From Defluviitaleaceae bacterium (GTDB taxonomy: Bacteria; Bacillota; Clostridia; Lachnospirales; WQUN01), in NCBI GenBank assembly GCA_009781765.1, contig WQVC01000025.1:1-32738 (forward strand): a stretch of 32,738 nucleotides of DNA, read 5' to 3'. A model generated the notes under the pieces. The model saw only the letters and a list, made by a program, of their open reading frames with translations, had not been told where the DNA came from and made no database searches. Shown here in pieces: positions 22,291 to 30,806 of this stretch (position 1 is the first letter of the stretch; every line of letters begins with the position of its first letter). A program made the translations under genes and the position numbers.

Positions 22291-22328
22291 AAAAACCCCT
22301 CGTGTTGTTTAACACGAGGGGTTTTTTT
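22291..22328. terminator. Bidirectional terminator between convergent operons
   Basis: CCCCTCGTGTT (22296-22306) and AACACGAGGGG (22311-22321) form a perfect 11-bp stem with a GTTT loop, with A5 before it and T7 after it. It serves the plus-strand sigE operon and the minus-strand RDD gene, which ends at 22337. Confidence 0.92.
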
Positions 22329-22336
22329 CGCGCAAA

Positions 22337-23053
22337 TCACATGGGGTCGGGGAGGGGAGTCGCCTGAATTTCAGGCGTTAAATATGCAAGCAGCTTATCC
22401 CCGCAGGCTTTGCCGCCGTCGGGCATATCGTCGCGGCGGGCGAGCCATTCTTCGGCAAGACGGCGTTCATCCTGCGTAAGCGAAAACGGGTCGGGCAAAA
22501 AATCAGGCCAATGAAGCGTGTGCGAATGCGGATTCGGCAGAAAATCCGGCAAATTTTGCGACGTATACGAAACAAATTCCTCGCGATGCTCGCTTATAAC
22601 AATTGTTCCCGCCGCCATGTCCCCGAGGCGTTTGTGTTGTTTTGAGAACAAAACCGCAAAAAATCCTACATACAGCATGTCAACCGACGTACGCAAAAGC
22701 CCGCGAACAAGCGACTGCCCGAAACCCAACGGCATACCGTTGTCGCGAATTACGCGCAGCGAAAAAATTTTTTTGCCGACGGATTGCCCGTTTAAAACCA
22801 TTTCGGAAACAATAAAATATCCGAAGTTCATTACGAACCAAAAAACAAGCACAAGCCCGAGCGCGACTCCGCTCGGCGGCGAGTTTCCCAAAATGCGATA
22901 ATCAATGCCCAAAAGCACGACCAACGCAAAAAGAATAACAATTAAATACTGCAACGTGAAATCAACAATGAACGCCGCAATTCGTGACCCCGCACCCGCA
23001 AGGCGGTATTCAACTTCAATATTTGACGGCGTTACAACGGTTATTGTTTTCAT
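22337..23053 (-). CDS. RDD-family membrane protein
   Basis: 238 residues with an RDD domain in the first ~165: AGAGSRIAAFIVDFTLQ with the family's Arg and Asp, helices at about 27-50 and 65-90, GQSVGKKIFSLRVI, RGLLRTSVDMLY, and KRLGDMAAGTIVI. A hydrophilic tail of ~80 residues follows and is rich in Pro, Asp and His; I cannot assign it. RDD proteins are often found with MoxR-DUF58 loci. AAAGGAGG precedes the ATG. It is the last gene of the operon, 42 bp after the DUF58 gene. Confidence 0.9.
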   Translation of the reverse strand: MKTITVVTPSNIEVEYRLAGAGSRIAAFIVDFTLQYLIVILFALVVLLGIDYRILGNSPPSGVALGLVLVFWFVMNFGYFIVSEMVLNGQSVGKKIFSLRVIRDNGMPLGFGQSLVRGLLRTSVDMLYVGFFAVLFSKQHKRLGDMAAGTIVISEHREEFVSYTSQNLPDFLPNPHSHTLHWPDFLPDPFSLTQDERRLAEEWLARRDDMPDGGKACGDKLLAYLTPEIQATPLPDPM

Positions 23054-23095
23054 GGTGCGCCTCCTTTTTAAGACCTTGGGGGAGAACCCCGCGAA

Positions 23096-24400
23096 CTATA
23101 CTGTTAATTGAATGTAACGATTAACCGCCGCTGCGGCAAATTCTTCGGCTTTGCTTTCAACATTCGGAATGCCCATCGCGGACAACTTGCGGAAAATTCC
23201 GCGCCGCTCGGCTTGAAACTCGCGAGCGGTGTCGCGCAAAATTTTGTCGTTTTTTGTTCGAGCGGGGGCATCTGCCATTTTGTTCAGACTTTCATTTTCC
23301 ATAAAAACGATTATGGGCAGATGGCGTTTTTTGAGATACAGTATTTGCGAAATCAGCTCGGTTGCTTCCTCGGGCAGCTCGAAATCGGTGAAAATGAACA
23401 CAAGCGAACGGCGTTTTTGCTTGTCGCAAAGAGCGCGAAACGCGCCGCCGAAATCAGCGGAACGGCGATTATCTTCGACGTGGTACAGCGTTTCCATAAG
23501 CTGATTTCTGTGCGCCGCGCCTTGCCCCGGCGCGATGTGACTTTGCACGCCGGAATCAAAAACCATCAGCCCGGCTTTGTCGCCGGATTGGTTTACAATG
23601 TCCGCCAAAATCAGCGCGGCATTGATTGCATAATCCAACTTTTTGTACCCGCCCACCGGGTACGACATCGGTCGCCCGATATCGAGCAAAATGTATACGG
23701 GCTGATTGCGCTCAATTTGATATTTGTTCACAATCAGCTTGCTTTCGCGGGCGGTGGCGCGCCAGTTTATTCGGCGATAATCGTCGCCCTCGACATACGG
23801 GCGCAGGCTTTCAAACTCGTATCCCATGCCGTAATTTTTTATGTTTTTGTCGCCTTGCGGAAGCAGACGATTTTTTTGAAGCATCAGGCGATACATAGAC
23901 AAATCGCGCACGTTTGGATACACTTTGTATTCAATCGAGCAGGAAAATTTTGCGTATTTCACACACAATCCCAAAAGCCCCGTCCAACGCAAAAAAATTT
24001 GCTTAAACGCAAAACTGCCGCGCTTCGACGGCACGACATCATATATGAACGAAGACTCCTCGCGCGGGGAAACCCAACGTGTCGGCGCGATATTATCCGG
24101 CAAATTGAAATGCCTCACGCGCTCGTCCTTCGCCTGAATATTCAGCGCGTGGCGCGACGAATTTTTTACGAAAAATTCGATTTCGTTTTCCGTTTGAAAA
24201 TATAGCGTATCGTCCTCGTTTCGCCGCACACGAAAATGTTTTTTGCCCGGCGTAATCAAAAAGTCAACAAAAAGAAGCCCGCTAATCAGCGCGTTCCAAA
24301 AAATGAACATCGCAACATACGAGCCGCCGAAACGCCACGCCAAATACGTTACAACCGCACCCAACGCGACGAGGATAACGAAATTTTTCGTAACAGACAT
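23096..24400 (-). CDS. DUF58 (VWA-like) protein
   Basis: 434 residues with two N-terminal membrane helices (about 5-45) and a beta-rich middle. The DUF58 hallmark GDDYRRINWRATAR lies near residue 235-250. A von Willebrand-like fold follows, starting at VYILLDIGRPM, where the metal-site D.S.S motif is reduced to DIGRP. The family works with MoxR ATPases in an unclear chaperone or assembly role at the membrane. ATG at 24400 is preferred (AAGGTGA just upstream); the frame extends to 24451 without a ribosome site. A 185-bp repeat block separates it from moxR, the only large gap in this operon. Confidence 0.9.
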   Translation of the reverse strand: MSVTKNFVILVALGAVVTYLAWRFGGSYVAMFIFWNALISGLLFVDFLITPGKKHFRVRRNEDDTLYFQTENEIEFFVKNSSRHALNIQAKDERVRHFNLPDNIAPTRWVSPREESSFIYDVVPSKRGSFAFKQIFLRWTGLLGLCVKYAKFSCSIEYKVYPNVRDLSMYRLMLQKNRLLPQGDKNIKNYGMGYEFESLRPYVEGDDYRRINWRATARESKLIVNKYQIERNQPVYILLDIGRPMSYPVGGYKKLDYAINAALILADIVNQSGDKAGLMVFDSGVQSHIAPGQGAAHRNQLMETLYHVEDNRRSADFGGAFRALCDKQKRRSLVFIFTDFELPEEATELISQILYLKKRHLPIIVFMENESLNKMADAPARTKNDKILRDTAREFQAERRGIFRKLSAMGIPNVESKAEEFAAAAVNRYIQLTV

Positions 24401-24432
24401 GGAATCACCTTGTATTCCGGATTTTTTTCGTT

Positions 24433-24580
24433 TTTTGGGGCTTCGCCCCAAGCCCCACGAGGGGTCAATGACCCCTCGACTCCGACAAAGAAATCGCGCA
24501 AAGCGCGATTTCTTATAAATTTTTTGGAGAGGGGGTGCGAGGGAGAACCTTTTTTGTAAAAAAAGGTTCTCCCTCGCAAA
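24433..24580. repeat. Composite hairpin repeat between moxR and DUF58 genes
   Basis: Four hairpins in a row: GGGGCTTCGCCCC, GAGGGGTCAATGACCCCTC, AAGAAATCGCGC/GCGCGATTTCTT (24488-24514), and GAGGGAGAACC/GGTTCTCCCTC with a T/A-rich loop (about 24538-24577). TATAAA follows the CGCGC hairpin here, as at 16670 and 30834. It lies within an operon and could weaken transcription of the DUF58 and RDD genes. Confidence 0.8.
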
Positions 24581-24585
24581 CTTAG

Positions 24586-25524
24586 CTATCTGGGTGCTTT
24601 TACCTGCGAGAGAATATTTTCGATAACTTGGTCGGGGGTGATGCCTTCGATTTCGGCTTCGGGCTTGATTAAAATGCGGTGACGCAGAATCGGGAGCGCG
24701 AGGGTGTGAACGTCGTCAGGGATAACGAAGTCGCGCCCGTTTATTGCGGCGTATGCTTTCGACGCCAAAAGAAGCGCGACAGAACCGCGCGGGCTTGCGC
24801 CGAATTGCACCGCGCCCACGCGCCGCGTTGTTTCCACGACACTTATAATGTAATTGAACACCGTTTCATCAACGGTTACGGCGGTGATTTCGCGCTTGGC
24901 TTCGGCAATTTCCGCCGCGCCGCAAACGGGTTGCAAGTCGTGCAGACGATTCGCGCCGGACCCTTCGTGATACATTTGAAGCATCTGTTTTTCTGCCGCA
25001 ACGCCGGGGTAGCTGATGAGAATTTTCATCATAAAGCGGTCGGTGAGTGCCTCGGGAAGCGGATACGTGCCTTCGTATTCGATGGGGTTTTGCGTCGCCA
25101 TTACGAAAAACGGCTCATCCATTTGATATGTTTGCCCGTCGATGGTGATTGCGCGTTCTTCCATGACTTCGAGCAGCGCGGATTGTGTTTTCGGCGGAGT
25201 GCGGTTGATTTCGTCGGCAAGAAAAAGCTGCGTGTGCAGCGGCCCTTTGCGCAACTCGAATTGTCCGGTTTGCTGGTTGAAAATTTTTGTACCCAAGATG
25301 TCGGAGGGCATAAGGTCGGACGTGAACTGCACACGATTGCAGTTTACGCTCAAAAGTTGCGAAAGCGACCGCGCCCACAGGGTTTTTGCAAGCCCGGGTA
25401 CGCCCTCGATTAAAACATGTCCGCCGGCAAACATCGCCGTGAGGGCGAGGTCGGTGAGATTTTCTTGGCTTAAAACGCGAGAATTTATTTGCGTTTTTAT
25501 TTCGTCGGCTAAATTTTTAAGCAT
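24586..25524 (-). CDS. MoxR-type AAA+ ATPase
   Basis: 312 residues, the usual size. Walker A GVPGLAKT is at 41-48, Walker B LFLADEIN at 100-107, followed by RTPPKTQSALLEVMEE. Sensor 1 is in FVMATQNPIEYEGTYPLPEA, and DRFMMKI carries the Arg finger. MoxR proteins are cytoplasmic chaperone-like ATPases acting with VWA proteins such as DUF58. GGGAGA lies upstream of the ATG. It follows the DUF4350 gene by 20 bp. Confidence 0.95.
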   Translation of the reverse strand: MLKNLADEIKTQINSRVLSQENLTDLALTAMFAGGHVLIEGVPGLAKTLWARSLSQLLSVNCNRVQFTSDLMPSDILGTKIFNQQTGQFELRKGPLHTQLFLADEINRTPPKTQSALLEVMEERAITIDGQTYQMDEPFFVMATQNPIEYEGTYPLPEALTDRFMMKILISYPGVAAEKQMLQMYHEGSGANRLHDLQPVCGAAEIAEAKREITAVTVDETVFNYIISVVETTRRVGAVQFGASPRGSVALLLASKAYAAINGRDFVIPDDVHTLALPILRHRILIKPEAEIEGITPDQVIENILSQVKAPR

Positions 25525-25544
25525 GGTTTATTCTCCCTGATTGA

Positions 25545-26309
25545 TTATTTTTTGCGGATTCTTTGGTATAACCGCGCAAGTGCGCGCACATACTCATTTT
25601 CTTCGCGCTCAATTTCTTCGTAATACGGTACGGAGTTTCCGAATCGCTTGCCGAAAAAGAGAAGTGCGACAAGCGAAAAAATTACCGTTTGCAACAGAAT
25701 AAGTCGCATGAAAAGAGGCAGTCGTCCGACGAAATTCTGCGGCGTGTGAAAGCCGTGATAATATTCAGCAAAAAAAATTGCGGAAACTTCGCGGGTGGAG
25801 TTCCAGTCGTCGAGGGTAATTTGAATGCGGCGTCCGGGGGCGTGGTTGTGCATTAACACGCTGTTTTCAATTTGAACGGCGTCGCCGGTTAAAATCGCGC
25901 CGCTGCCGTGAGTGTACAGAGTGAACTGCCCGGAAGGGATGCCCTGCGTATCCAAAGCGCGGTCGATGGCGGTATTGGGATGATTCCAACACAGAAAAAT
26001 CAACCGTCCGCCGTAGTAAACCCATTCAAGCATTTCTTCCGCACGTTCCGCGTTGATTGCCGGTGAACGCGGCTGAATTATTACATATACAACGTTCGGG
26101 TCGGTTTGCGGCGTCAGCGGGCGATAACTTCGGCGCGCGGGATAGTTCATGTGTTGCAGTGTGTCGAAAATAAGGCTTGCACCGCGTTCGCCCGTTGATG
26201 TAACGGAGTGGGGAGTGCCGTCGCCGGTGTCGAGAAAATACGTGATGCCGACTGCCGCAAGTACGAGTATCGCCGGGAAAAACCACATGAACCACTTTTT
26301 ATTTCGCAT
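25545..26309 (-). CDS. DUF4350-like membrane protein
   Basis: 254 residues. An N-terminal helix (WFMWFFPAILVLAAVGITYFL without its charged start) and a second near residue 205-225 (MRLILLQTVIFSLVALLFF) enclose an outside domain. YVIIQPRSPAINAERAEEML and WVYYGGRLIFL are typical of DUF4350, a GATase-like fold without enzyme residues. The C-terminus (GNSVPYYEEIEREENEYVRA) is cytoplasmic and charged. It overlaps the DUF4129 gene by 11 bp. The function is unknown, but always in MoxR-DUF58 loci. Confidence 0.85.
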   Translation of the reverse strand: MRNKKWFMWFFPAILVLAAVGITYFLDTGDGTPHSVTSTGERGASLIFDTLQHMNYPARRSYRPLTPQTDPNVVYVIIQPRSPAINAERAEEMLEWVYYGGRLIFLCWNHPNTAIDRALDTQGIPSGQFTLYTHGSGAILTGDAVQIENSVLMHNHAPGRRIQITLDDWNSTREVSAIFFAEYYHGFHTPQNFVGRLPLFMRLILLQTVIFSLVALLFFGKRFGNSVPYYEEIEREENEYVRALARLYQRIRKK

Positions 26310-26910
26310 GAGGTATCACCTCGCTTACGGCGGTGCTGAGCGTTTCGAGTTCATCGCCGGATAAATCTTTATGCCCGAACCATGCCAAATGAAATGCATG
26401 GGCGATTTGCGAAAACGGCGCGGAAAGTTTCGGTGCGGCGGAACGAATTTGCCGCAAAATAATTGCGTTTGTTGCCGACGGTTTTATTTCGATTATATCG
26501 CGCTCGTTGAGATATAAAATTGCGGCGATGTATTTGAAGCGAACCGACGTGCGCAGGTTTGGCGAGTTTTTTGAAAGCTCCAGTAATTCCGCGACGGTGT
26601 GGGTGCGTAATTCCTCGAAAATATCATCGAGGGTGTGTTCTTGGGGGACTCGGGAGCGAAGCCACGAGCGAATCAGAACAAACGCCGCAATTGCTACAAT
26701 TATTACTGCAACTACGCTGAAAATTGTCGCAACCAAATTCACGTGCTGAACCCCGCCGTAAGGCATGGAGATGTTTACATTGTCGAAAAACCAATTCAGC
26801 ACACGATAAATAAATTCGAAAATAAGTTCGCGAATATCAACGCGCCGTTCGGTTAAAAAATCGTAGCGGCGCATTTCGAGGACTTCGTTCATCGCGTCGT
26901 AAAAATTCAT
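26299..26910 (-). CDS. DUF4129-like membrane protein
   Basis: 203 residues with one clear membrane helix (about 62-84, ATIFSVVAVIIVAIAAFVLI). The cytoplasmic C-terminal region carries the DUF4129 pattern: VRFKYIAAILYLNERDIIEI, then FSQIAHAFHLAWFGHKDLSG. In other genomes this domain closes the C-terminus of MoxR-locus membrane proteins, often with a transglutaminase domain; none is here. It overlaps both neighbours by a few bases (4 and 11 bp), so the three are translated together. Confidence 0.85.
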   Translation of the reverse strand: MNFYDAMNEVLEMRRYDFLTERRVDIRELIFEFIYRVLNWFFDNVNISMPYGGVQHVNLVATIFSVVAVIIVAIAAFVLIRSWLRSRVPQEHTLDDIFEELRTHTVAELLELSKNSPNLRTSVRFKYIAAILYLNERDIIEIKPSATNAIILRQIRSAAPKLSAPFSQIAHAFHLAWFGHKDLSGDELETLSTAVSEVIPHAK

Positions 26911-27872
26911 TGGGTTGCCTCGCGTTCGTGCAGAAGTTTGTTAAGTTGAAGCTCTACGTCGAAGCCCTCGTTTTTTATGCGTTGGTTGAAGTAAATTACG
27001 GCCTGCATAAGACCGTCAAGGGGCGCGGTTATGATTGAAGAAATTGCGGGACCGGCAAGTCCCGTGAACATCGTTACGAAAAAGCTCAAAATAAACAGCA
27101 TCGGAACGGTGCCGGCAAGCAGGCTGAACGCTGAGTTTACAAGTGAAAACGCGCCTTGCACGGAAGTTGACACAATTACTGCGACAACAACCCAAATTGT
27201 GCGAATGCCCAAAGTGCGAAAAAAGTCCGTTTTAATAAGCTCCCACGAGCGTTTTATTGCGCCGAAAAAGTACAGCTCTTCGAAAATTGCCGCCGGAACA
27301 GCTAAGGAAAACACGTGTGAATACATCAGCGAGCCGAGTCCCAATACGGCAAGCAACGTCAAAAATCCGAAAAAAGCAGACAGCGATTCCGTTATAAAAA
27401 AATTACCGACCGACGCGATAAAGGCAAGAACCGCGCCGGTCGCCACAATAAAAAAGGGAATCGTAAAAAGAATTTGCGCCAAAAGTGCCGTAAACACGCG
27501 CAAAACTACTTTGAAAAATTCCCGGTCGAAAATTTTCACTTTAAAGCCGTAAAGTTCGGGTTTTGCAAGCAAGATATGCCCTGTGCCGGTTGCGGTCTGC
27601 CAAAAGAGAAACAGCGGAATTATAAGGATAACAGCGGAAATTCCGACTATTGCAAGAGCATTTGCGCCTCCGCCCAAATCGAATGCGGCAAGCAAGCCAA
27701 TCAAAAACGCCGTGACAAATATTCCGACAATCAACGCAAAAAAGCCGCCGCCAAGTACGCCGACATAAAAAACAGCCGCCCATGCCATTTGCTTCCAAAA
27801 TGACCGTTTGTAAACATCGACGACCTTATCCATAACTTCCGCCGCGTTCATGGGGGAAAACTCTCTTTGCAT
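26907..27872 (-). CDS. Multi-pass membrane protein, first gene of MoxR operon
   Basis: 321 residues with about six long hydrophobic stretches and a hydrophilic, charged C-terminal tail (QRIKNEGFDVELQLNKLLHE). I cannot name its family with certainty; it resembles the polytopic proteins that often precede DUF4129 genes in MoxR loci. The N-terminus (SPMNAAEVMDKVVDVYKRSF) is an amphipathic segment before the first helix. ATG at 27872 is chosen because AAGGAG lies six bases upstream; the open frame to 27920 would run through the promoter. Confidence 0.82.
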   Translation of the reverse strand: MQREFSPMNAAEVMDKVVDVYKRSFWKQMAWAAVFYVGVLGGGFFALIVGIFVTAFLIGLLAAFDLGGGANALAIVGISAVILIIPLFLFWQTATGTGHILLAKPELYGFKVKIFDREFFKVVLRVFTALLAQILFTIPFFIVATGAVLAFIASVGNFFITESLSAFFGFLTLLAVLGLGSLMYSHVFSLAVPAAIFEELYFFGAIKRSWELIKTDFFRTLGIRTIWVVVAVIVSTSVQGAFSLVNSAFSLLAGTVPMLFILSFFVTMFTGLAGPAISSIITAPLDGLMQAVIYFNQRIKNEGFDVELQLNKLLHEREATQ

Positions 27873-27891
27873 GACACACTCCTTCGTACAA

Positions 27892-27920
27892 ATAATATTG
27901 TACCGAGGGCTGTACGTCAA
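27892..27920 (-). promoter_or_regulatory. SigA-type promoter of the MoxR-DUF58 operon
   Basis: On the minus strand TTGACG (27920-27915), exactly 17 bp, then TATTAT (27897-27892). Transcription would start about 13 bp before the start codon's ribosome site region. Confidence 0.8.
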
Positions 27921-27979
27921 GACCGCGCTCTTTATCGTGAACTGTCGGTTATATTGTAAGCGGATTCCGGAAAAAAATA

Positions 27980-28017
27980 AAAACCTATCGGTAGCCGGTT
28001 GGCTACCGATAGGTTTT
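27980..28017. terminator. Bidirectional terminator after the carboxypeptidase gene
   Basis: AAAACCTATCGGTAGCC (27980-27996) and GGCTACCGATAGGTTTT (28001-28017) form a perfect 17-bp stem with a 4-nt loop. On the minus strand it is followed by TTTTTATTTTTTT. It ends the minus-strand dac gene at 28048. Confidence 0.92.
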
Positions 28018-28047
28018 CATATTCTTTCAAAAAGCGGTGAGCGCGCT

Positions 28048-29403
28048 TCAGATTTTTTTGCGAAGAAGAAACAGTGCAAGCAACGCCGTTGCTGCTGTGC
28101 CGAGAGAAATCGTTGCGACAAGCGCGGCTTCGGTGGTTGACAAATGTTCCGGCGGAGCAGGGGGAAGAGATTCCGAAACCGGCGGCGGCTCAGGAGCAGC
28201 GGGGGAGGGCATATGTATGAAGTACATTCCTCCCAAAACTTCGCGTTCGTCGGCGAGGCAATATTCTTGACATTCAGGGGGTTCGTAAAGTTCCGGTGCG
28301 TCTTTGAAAAATTCGTATTCCGGTTCATACGGGGGGTCGGATTCTTCCGATTCTTCTGAGGCGGGCGGATATTCAGACTCTTCGGAGGGGGCGGATTCTT
28401 CAGCGAAGACGGACTCCTCGTCGGCATCAGAGGTTTCCGGGTTCTCAGTCTCTTCCGACGCCGGCGGTGATTCGGAGATTTCTTCCGATGGGGGAGATTC
28501 TTCGGGCGATTCCGCGACTTCCGGGGGTTCTTCCGGAGGCGGTTCGGGCGGCGCAAACCCGAAAATATAATTGATGAGCGCAGTGGTGTCGGAAAAAATT
28601 GCGGAACGGGGCGACGCAAAAAGTACGGAAATGATTACTTCACGCCCGTCGTATTCGGCGTATGAAACAAGCGTGTGCTGCGCGGCGTTTGTAAAGCCCG
28701 TTTTTCCGCCGATTGTGTTTGGGTTAAATTCATCCCGCGTCGGATGAACCATCTGGTTTGAGTTGCGCATACGACGGGGTTCTTCGTGAACGGGGTTCGG
28801 CGCGACGGTGAAATACGGCGTCGCAATAATCTGCACAAACAGCGGGTGGCTGATGGCTTCCCGCATAATCAGCGCGATATCGTAGGCAGTTGTGAACTGA
28901 CCGTCGCCGGGCAAACCGCACGGATTTATAAAGCGCGTGTTTTCCGCACCGATTTCGGCGGCGCGAGTGTTCATTTGCGCAACAAAATCTGCTCTGCTCG
29001 GCGCGAAGTGTTCGGCAAGTGCGCGCGCAACGTCGTTCGCCGACGGCAACATTATGGCGTAAAGAGCCTCCAGTACCGTCATGCATTCCCCGGCGTACAC
29101 GCCGAGTCGCCCCGCATAGTGCGGCAAATCAACCGCATATTCGGTCATCAAAACGCGCTCCTGTAAGTCGTCGGCGAGTTCAAGAACCAACAACGCGGTC
29201 ATAATTTTCGTTATGCTTGCCGGATAACGCCGCGTGAAACCTGCCCGCTCGAAAAGCACTTCGCCGGTTTGCGCGTCCATAATAAGCACCGACTCCGCAT
29301 AATGATGCGGTGCGTCGGTTGCAAGCGCGATGTTCGGCGCGATTGAAATAAGCAGAATTGCCGCCGCTGCGACAAGAGCCGTTGTGCGTAAAATTATTTT
29401 CAT
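28048..29403 (-). CDS. D-Ala-D-Ala carboxypeptidase (DacA/DacF family) with acidic stalk
   Basis: Penicillin-binding serine carboxypeptidase, 451 residues. A Sec signal (ALVAAAAILLISIAPNIALA) precedes the catalytic domain with SITK at 63-66 (nucleophile S63), SAN at 121-123 and KTG at 234-236. It removes the terminal D-Ala of peptidoglycan stem peptides. The PBP5 C-terminal domain usual in this family is missing. Instead a ~125-residue Pro/Glu/Ser-rich stalk leads to a hydrophobic helix (LVATISLGTAATALLALFLL) and RKK at the C-terminus, a membrane anchor without an LPxTG motif. ATG at 29403 is used because a promoter would start transcription there; ATG at 29409 adds two residues. No ribosome site is seen for either. 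Confidence 0.93.
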   Translation of the reverse strand: MKIILRTTALVAAAAILLISIAPNIALATDAPHHYAESVLIMDAQTGEVLFERAGFTRRYPASITKIMTALLVLELADDLQERVLMTEYAVDLPHYAGRLGVYAGECMTVLEALYAIMLPSANDVARALAEHFAPSRADFVAQMNTRAAEIGAENTRFINPCGLPGDGQFTTAYDIALIMREAISHPLFVQIIATPYFTVAPNPVHEEPRRMRNSNQMVHPTRDEFNPNTIGGKTGFTNAAQHTLVSYAEYDGREVIISVLFASPRSAIFSDTTALINYIFGFAPPEPPPEEPPEVAESPEESPPSEEISESPPASEETENPETSDADEESVFAEESAPSEESEYPPASEESEESDPPYEPEYEFFKDAPELYEPPECQEYCLADEREVLGGMYFIHMPSPAAPEPPPVSESLPPAPPEHLSTTEAALVATISLGTAATALLALFLLRKKI

Positions 29404-29409
29404 GGGCAT

Positions 29410-29438
29410 ATTAAAGCACAGGTTTATTCGACCCGCAA
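29410..29438 (-). promoter_or_regulatory. Promoter of the carboxypeptidase gene, possibly leaderless
   Basis: On the minus strand TTGCGG (29438-29433), 17 bp, TTTAAT (29415-29410). The expected start, seven bases on, falls on the A of the ATG at 29403. With no Shine-Dalgarno upstream this suggests a leaderless mRNA. Confidence 0.5.
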
Positions 29439-29466
29439 GGGGGTGTTTTTTCCTGATTTCGGAAAA

Positions 29467-30744
29467 TCACGGTCGGTTTCGTCCGAAAAATAAATCGCGC
29501 GGGGCGAATCCGCCGATTGCGCGAAGTACGCAAGTTTTCCCCTGTGCGTCCCGGATGATATGGCTTTCGCGCAAAAGTCCGTCGTCGCGAAGCAGCGATA
29601 TTGCAACCGGCGCAAATTTTTCGGTGCAGGCAAGCATTTCGGCGTCACTTGTTTCGCAAAATTGTTCGGCAACCGGCAGTTTTTTTATGCGGCTGATTGC
29701 GGCGCGAAGTTCGTCAAGCGCGGCGGAAAGCGCGGCGTGTTCCAACGCAAACTTGTTGTGCGCGGCTCGAACATCCTGTAATTCGCGTCGCAAAGTATAA
29801 TGCTCGCCGATTTTTTCCTTCACGCGGCAAACGCTGTGCCACGGACGAACAATTTCCGCCGCCGTTTGATGCATCTTCTCTTCGAGAATCGCGGCGGCTA
29901 TTTCCGTTTCAACAAGCACATCCGGTAATTTTTTTTCCGCCGTCGCCGCTTCGCAAAGCGTTAGTTTTGCGGCATAATTTTCTGTTTCCGGTATCGGCGG
30001 CGGAAAACTCATTTCGAAAAATTTTTCCGCCAGTCCGCCAAACAGCAAATTTTCCGCCTGCTTCACGGTGCAACCGCGCAAATCCCAAAATCGGAGCGGC
30101 TTTGCAGGAACAGCGACAACAGAACTTGGGCTTTTTCGCCCGGTTTCATTCCGAGGGAGGTCGAAAAACGGTGAGCCTTCAGCCAACCGGCGTTCAAGTG
30201 CATCGGCGAGCCTGTGAAGCTCACGATTTCCCAAAAACGGTTGCGGCGGCTTTTGCCAAAATCCGGCGGAGGCAAGAGCCGGCCCTTCGACGGTTCGTTC
30301 GGCGAGGGCGTCGCAAAAATCTGTTTCATGCAAAAGCGGCAATGCCGCGATGATGTCGCGAATGCGATTTTCCGAATCGGGCAAAATTTCGCCGTGTTCG
30401 TTTTTGTCGCTGATGATAAAAATGCGGTCGAAAGGGGACTTTTCAATGCCGCTCGCAACTGTAAGCGCGTCCAAAAATGTTCGCACTGACGCGCCGGATT
30501 CCCGCGTAAGCGCGATTGCAAGCGTTAAATCGACGGTTGAAAATTCGTCGCAAAACGCCTCGCGAATTTTTCGACCTGCGTCATGCGCCGCATCGAACTC
30601 AACTGTTTCAAACATTTCGCGCGCCACCGCACAAATATTTACGCGGTTCAAATTGAATCCGCCTTCATTTTCCTGAATCCGCGCAATGATTTCGTTCAAG
30701 TCGTTCGCTTCGTCAAAAAACACAAAAACCGAAGGATTATACAT
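29467..30744 (-). CDS. Unrecognised 425-residue cytoplasmic protein
   Basis: No signal peptide or membrane helix, and no family I recognise. It starts MYNPSVFVFFDEANDLNEI and has an alternating alpha/beta look in the first ~150 residues, with FDRIFIISDKNEHGEI being a buried strand followed by a polar turn. GFWQKPPQPFLG stands near residue 160. From about 285 to 375 it is strongly helical and charged (YTLRRELQDVRAAHNKFA), possibly a coiled coil. A GGGGGAGG ribosome site lies eight bases before the ATG, and codon use matches the neighbours, so it is a real gene. It is divergent from the uridine kinase gene and 57 bp upstream of the carboxypeptidase. Confidence 0.75.
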   Translation of the reverse strand: MYNPSVFVFFDEANDLNEIIARIQENEGGFNLNRVNICAVAREMFETVEFDAAHDAGRKIREAFCDEFSTVDLTLAIALTRESGASVRTFLDALTVASGIEKSPFDRIFIISDKNEHGEILPDSENRIRDIIAALPLLHETDFCDALAERTVEGPALASAGFWQKPPQPFLGNRELHRLADALERRLAEGSPFFDLPRNETGRKSPSSVVAVPAKPLRFWDLRGCTVKQAENLLFGGLAEKFFEMSFPPPIPETENYAAKLTLCEAATAEKKLPDVLVETEIAAAILEEKMHQTAAEIVRPWHSVCRVKEKIGEHYTLRRELQDVRAAHNKFALEHAALSAALDELRAAISRIKKLPVAEQFCETSDAEMLACTEKFAPVAISLLRDDGLLRESHIIRDAQGKTCVLRAIGGFAPRDLFFGRNRP

Positions 30745-30806
30745 ATCAAAAACCTCCCCCTAAAATTGTATACGGGAGGATGTGAAAAAATTACACAGGC
30801 TTTTTT

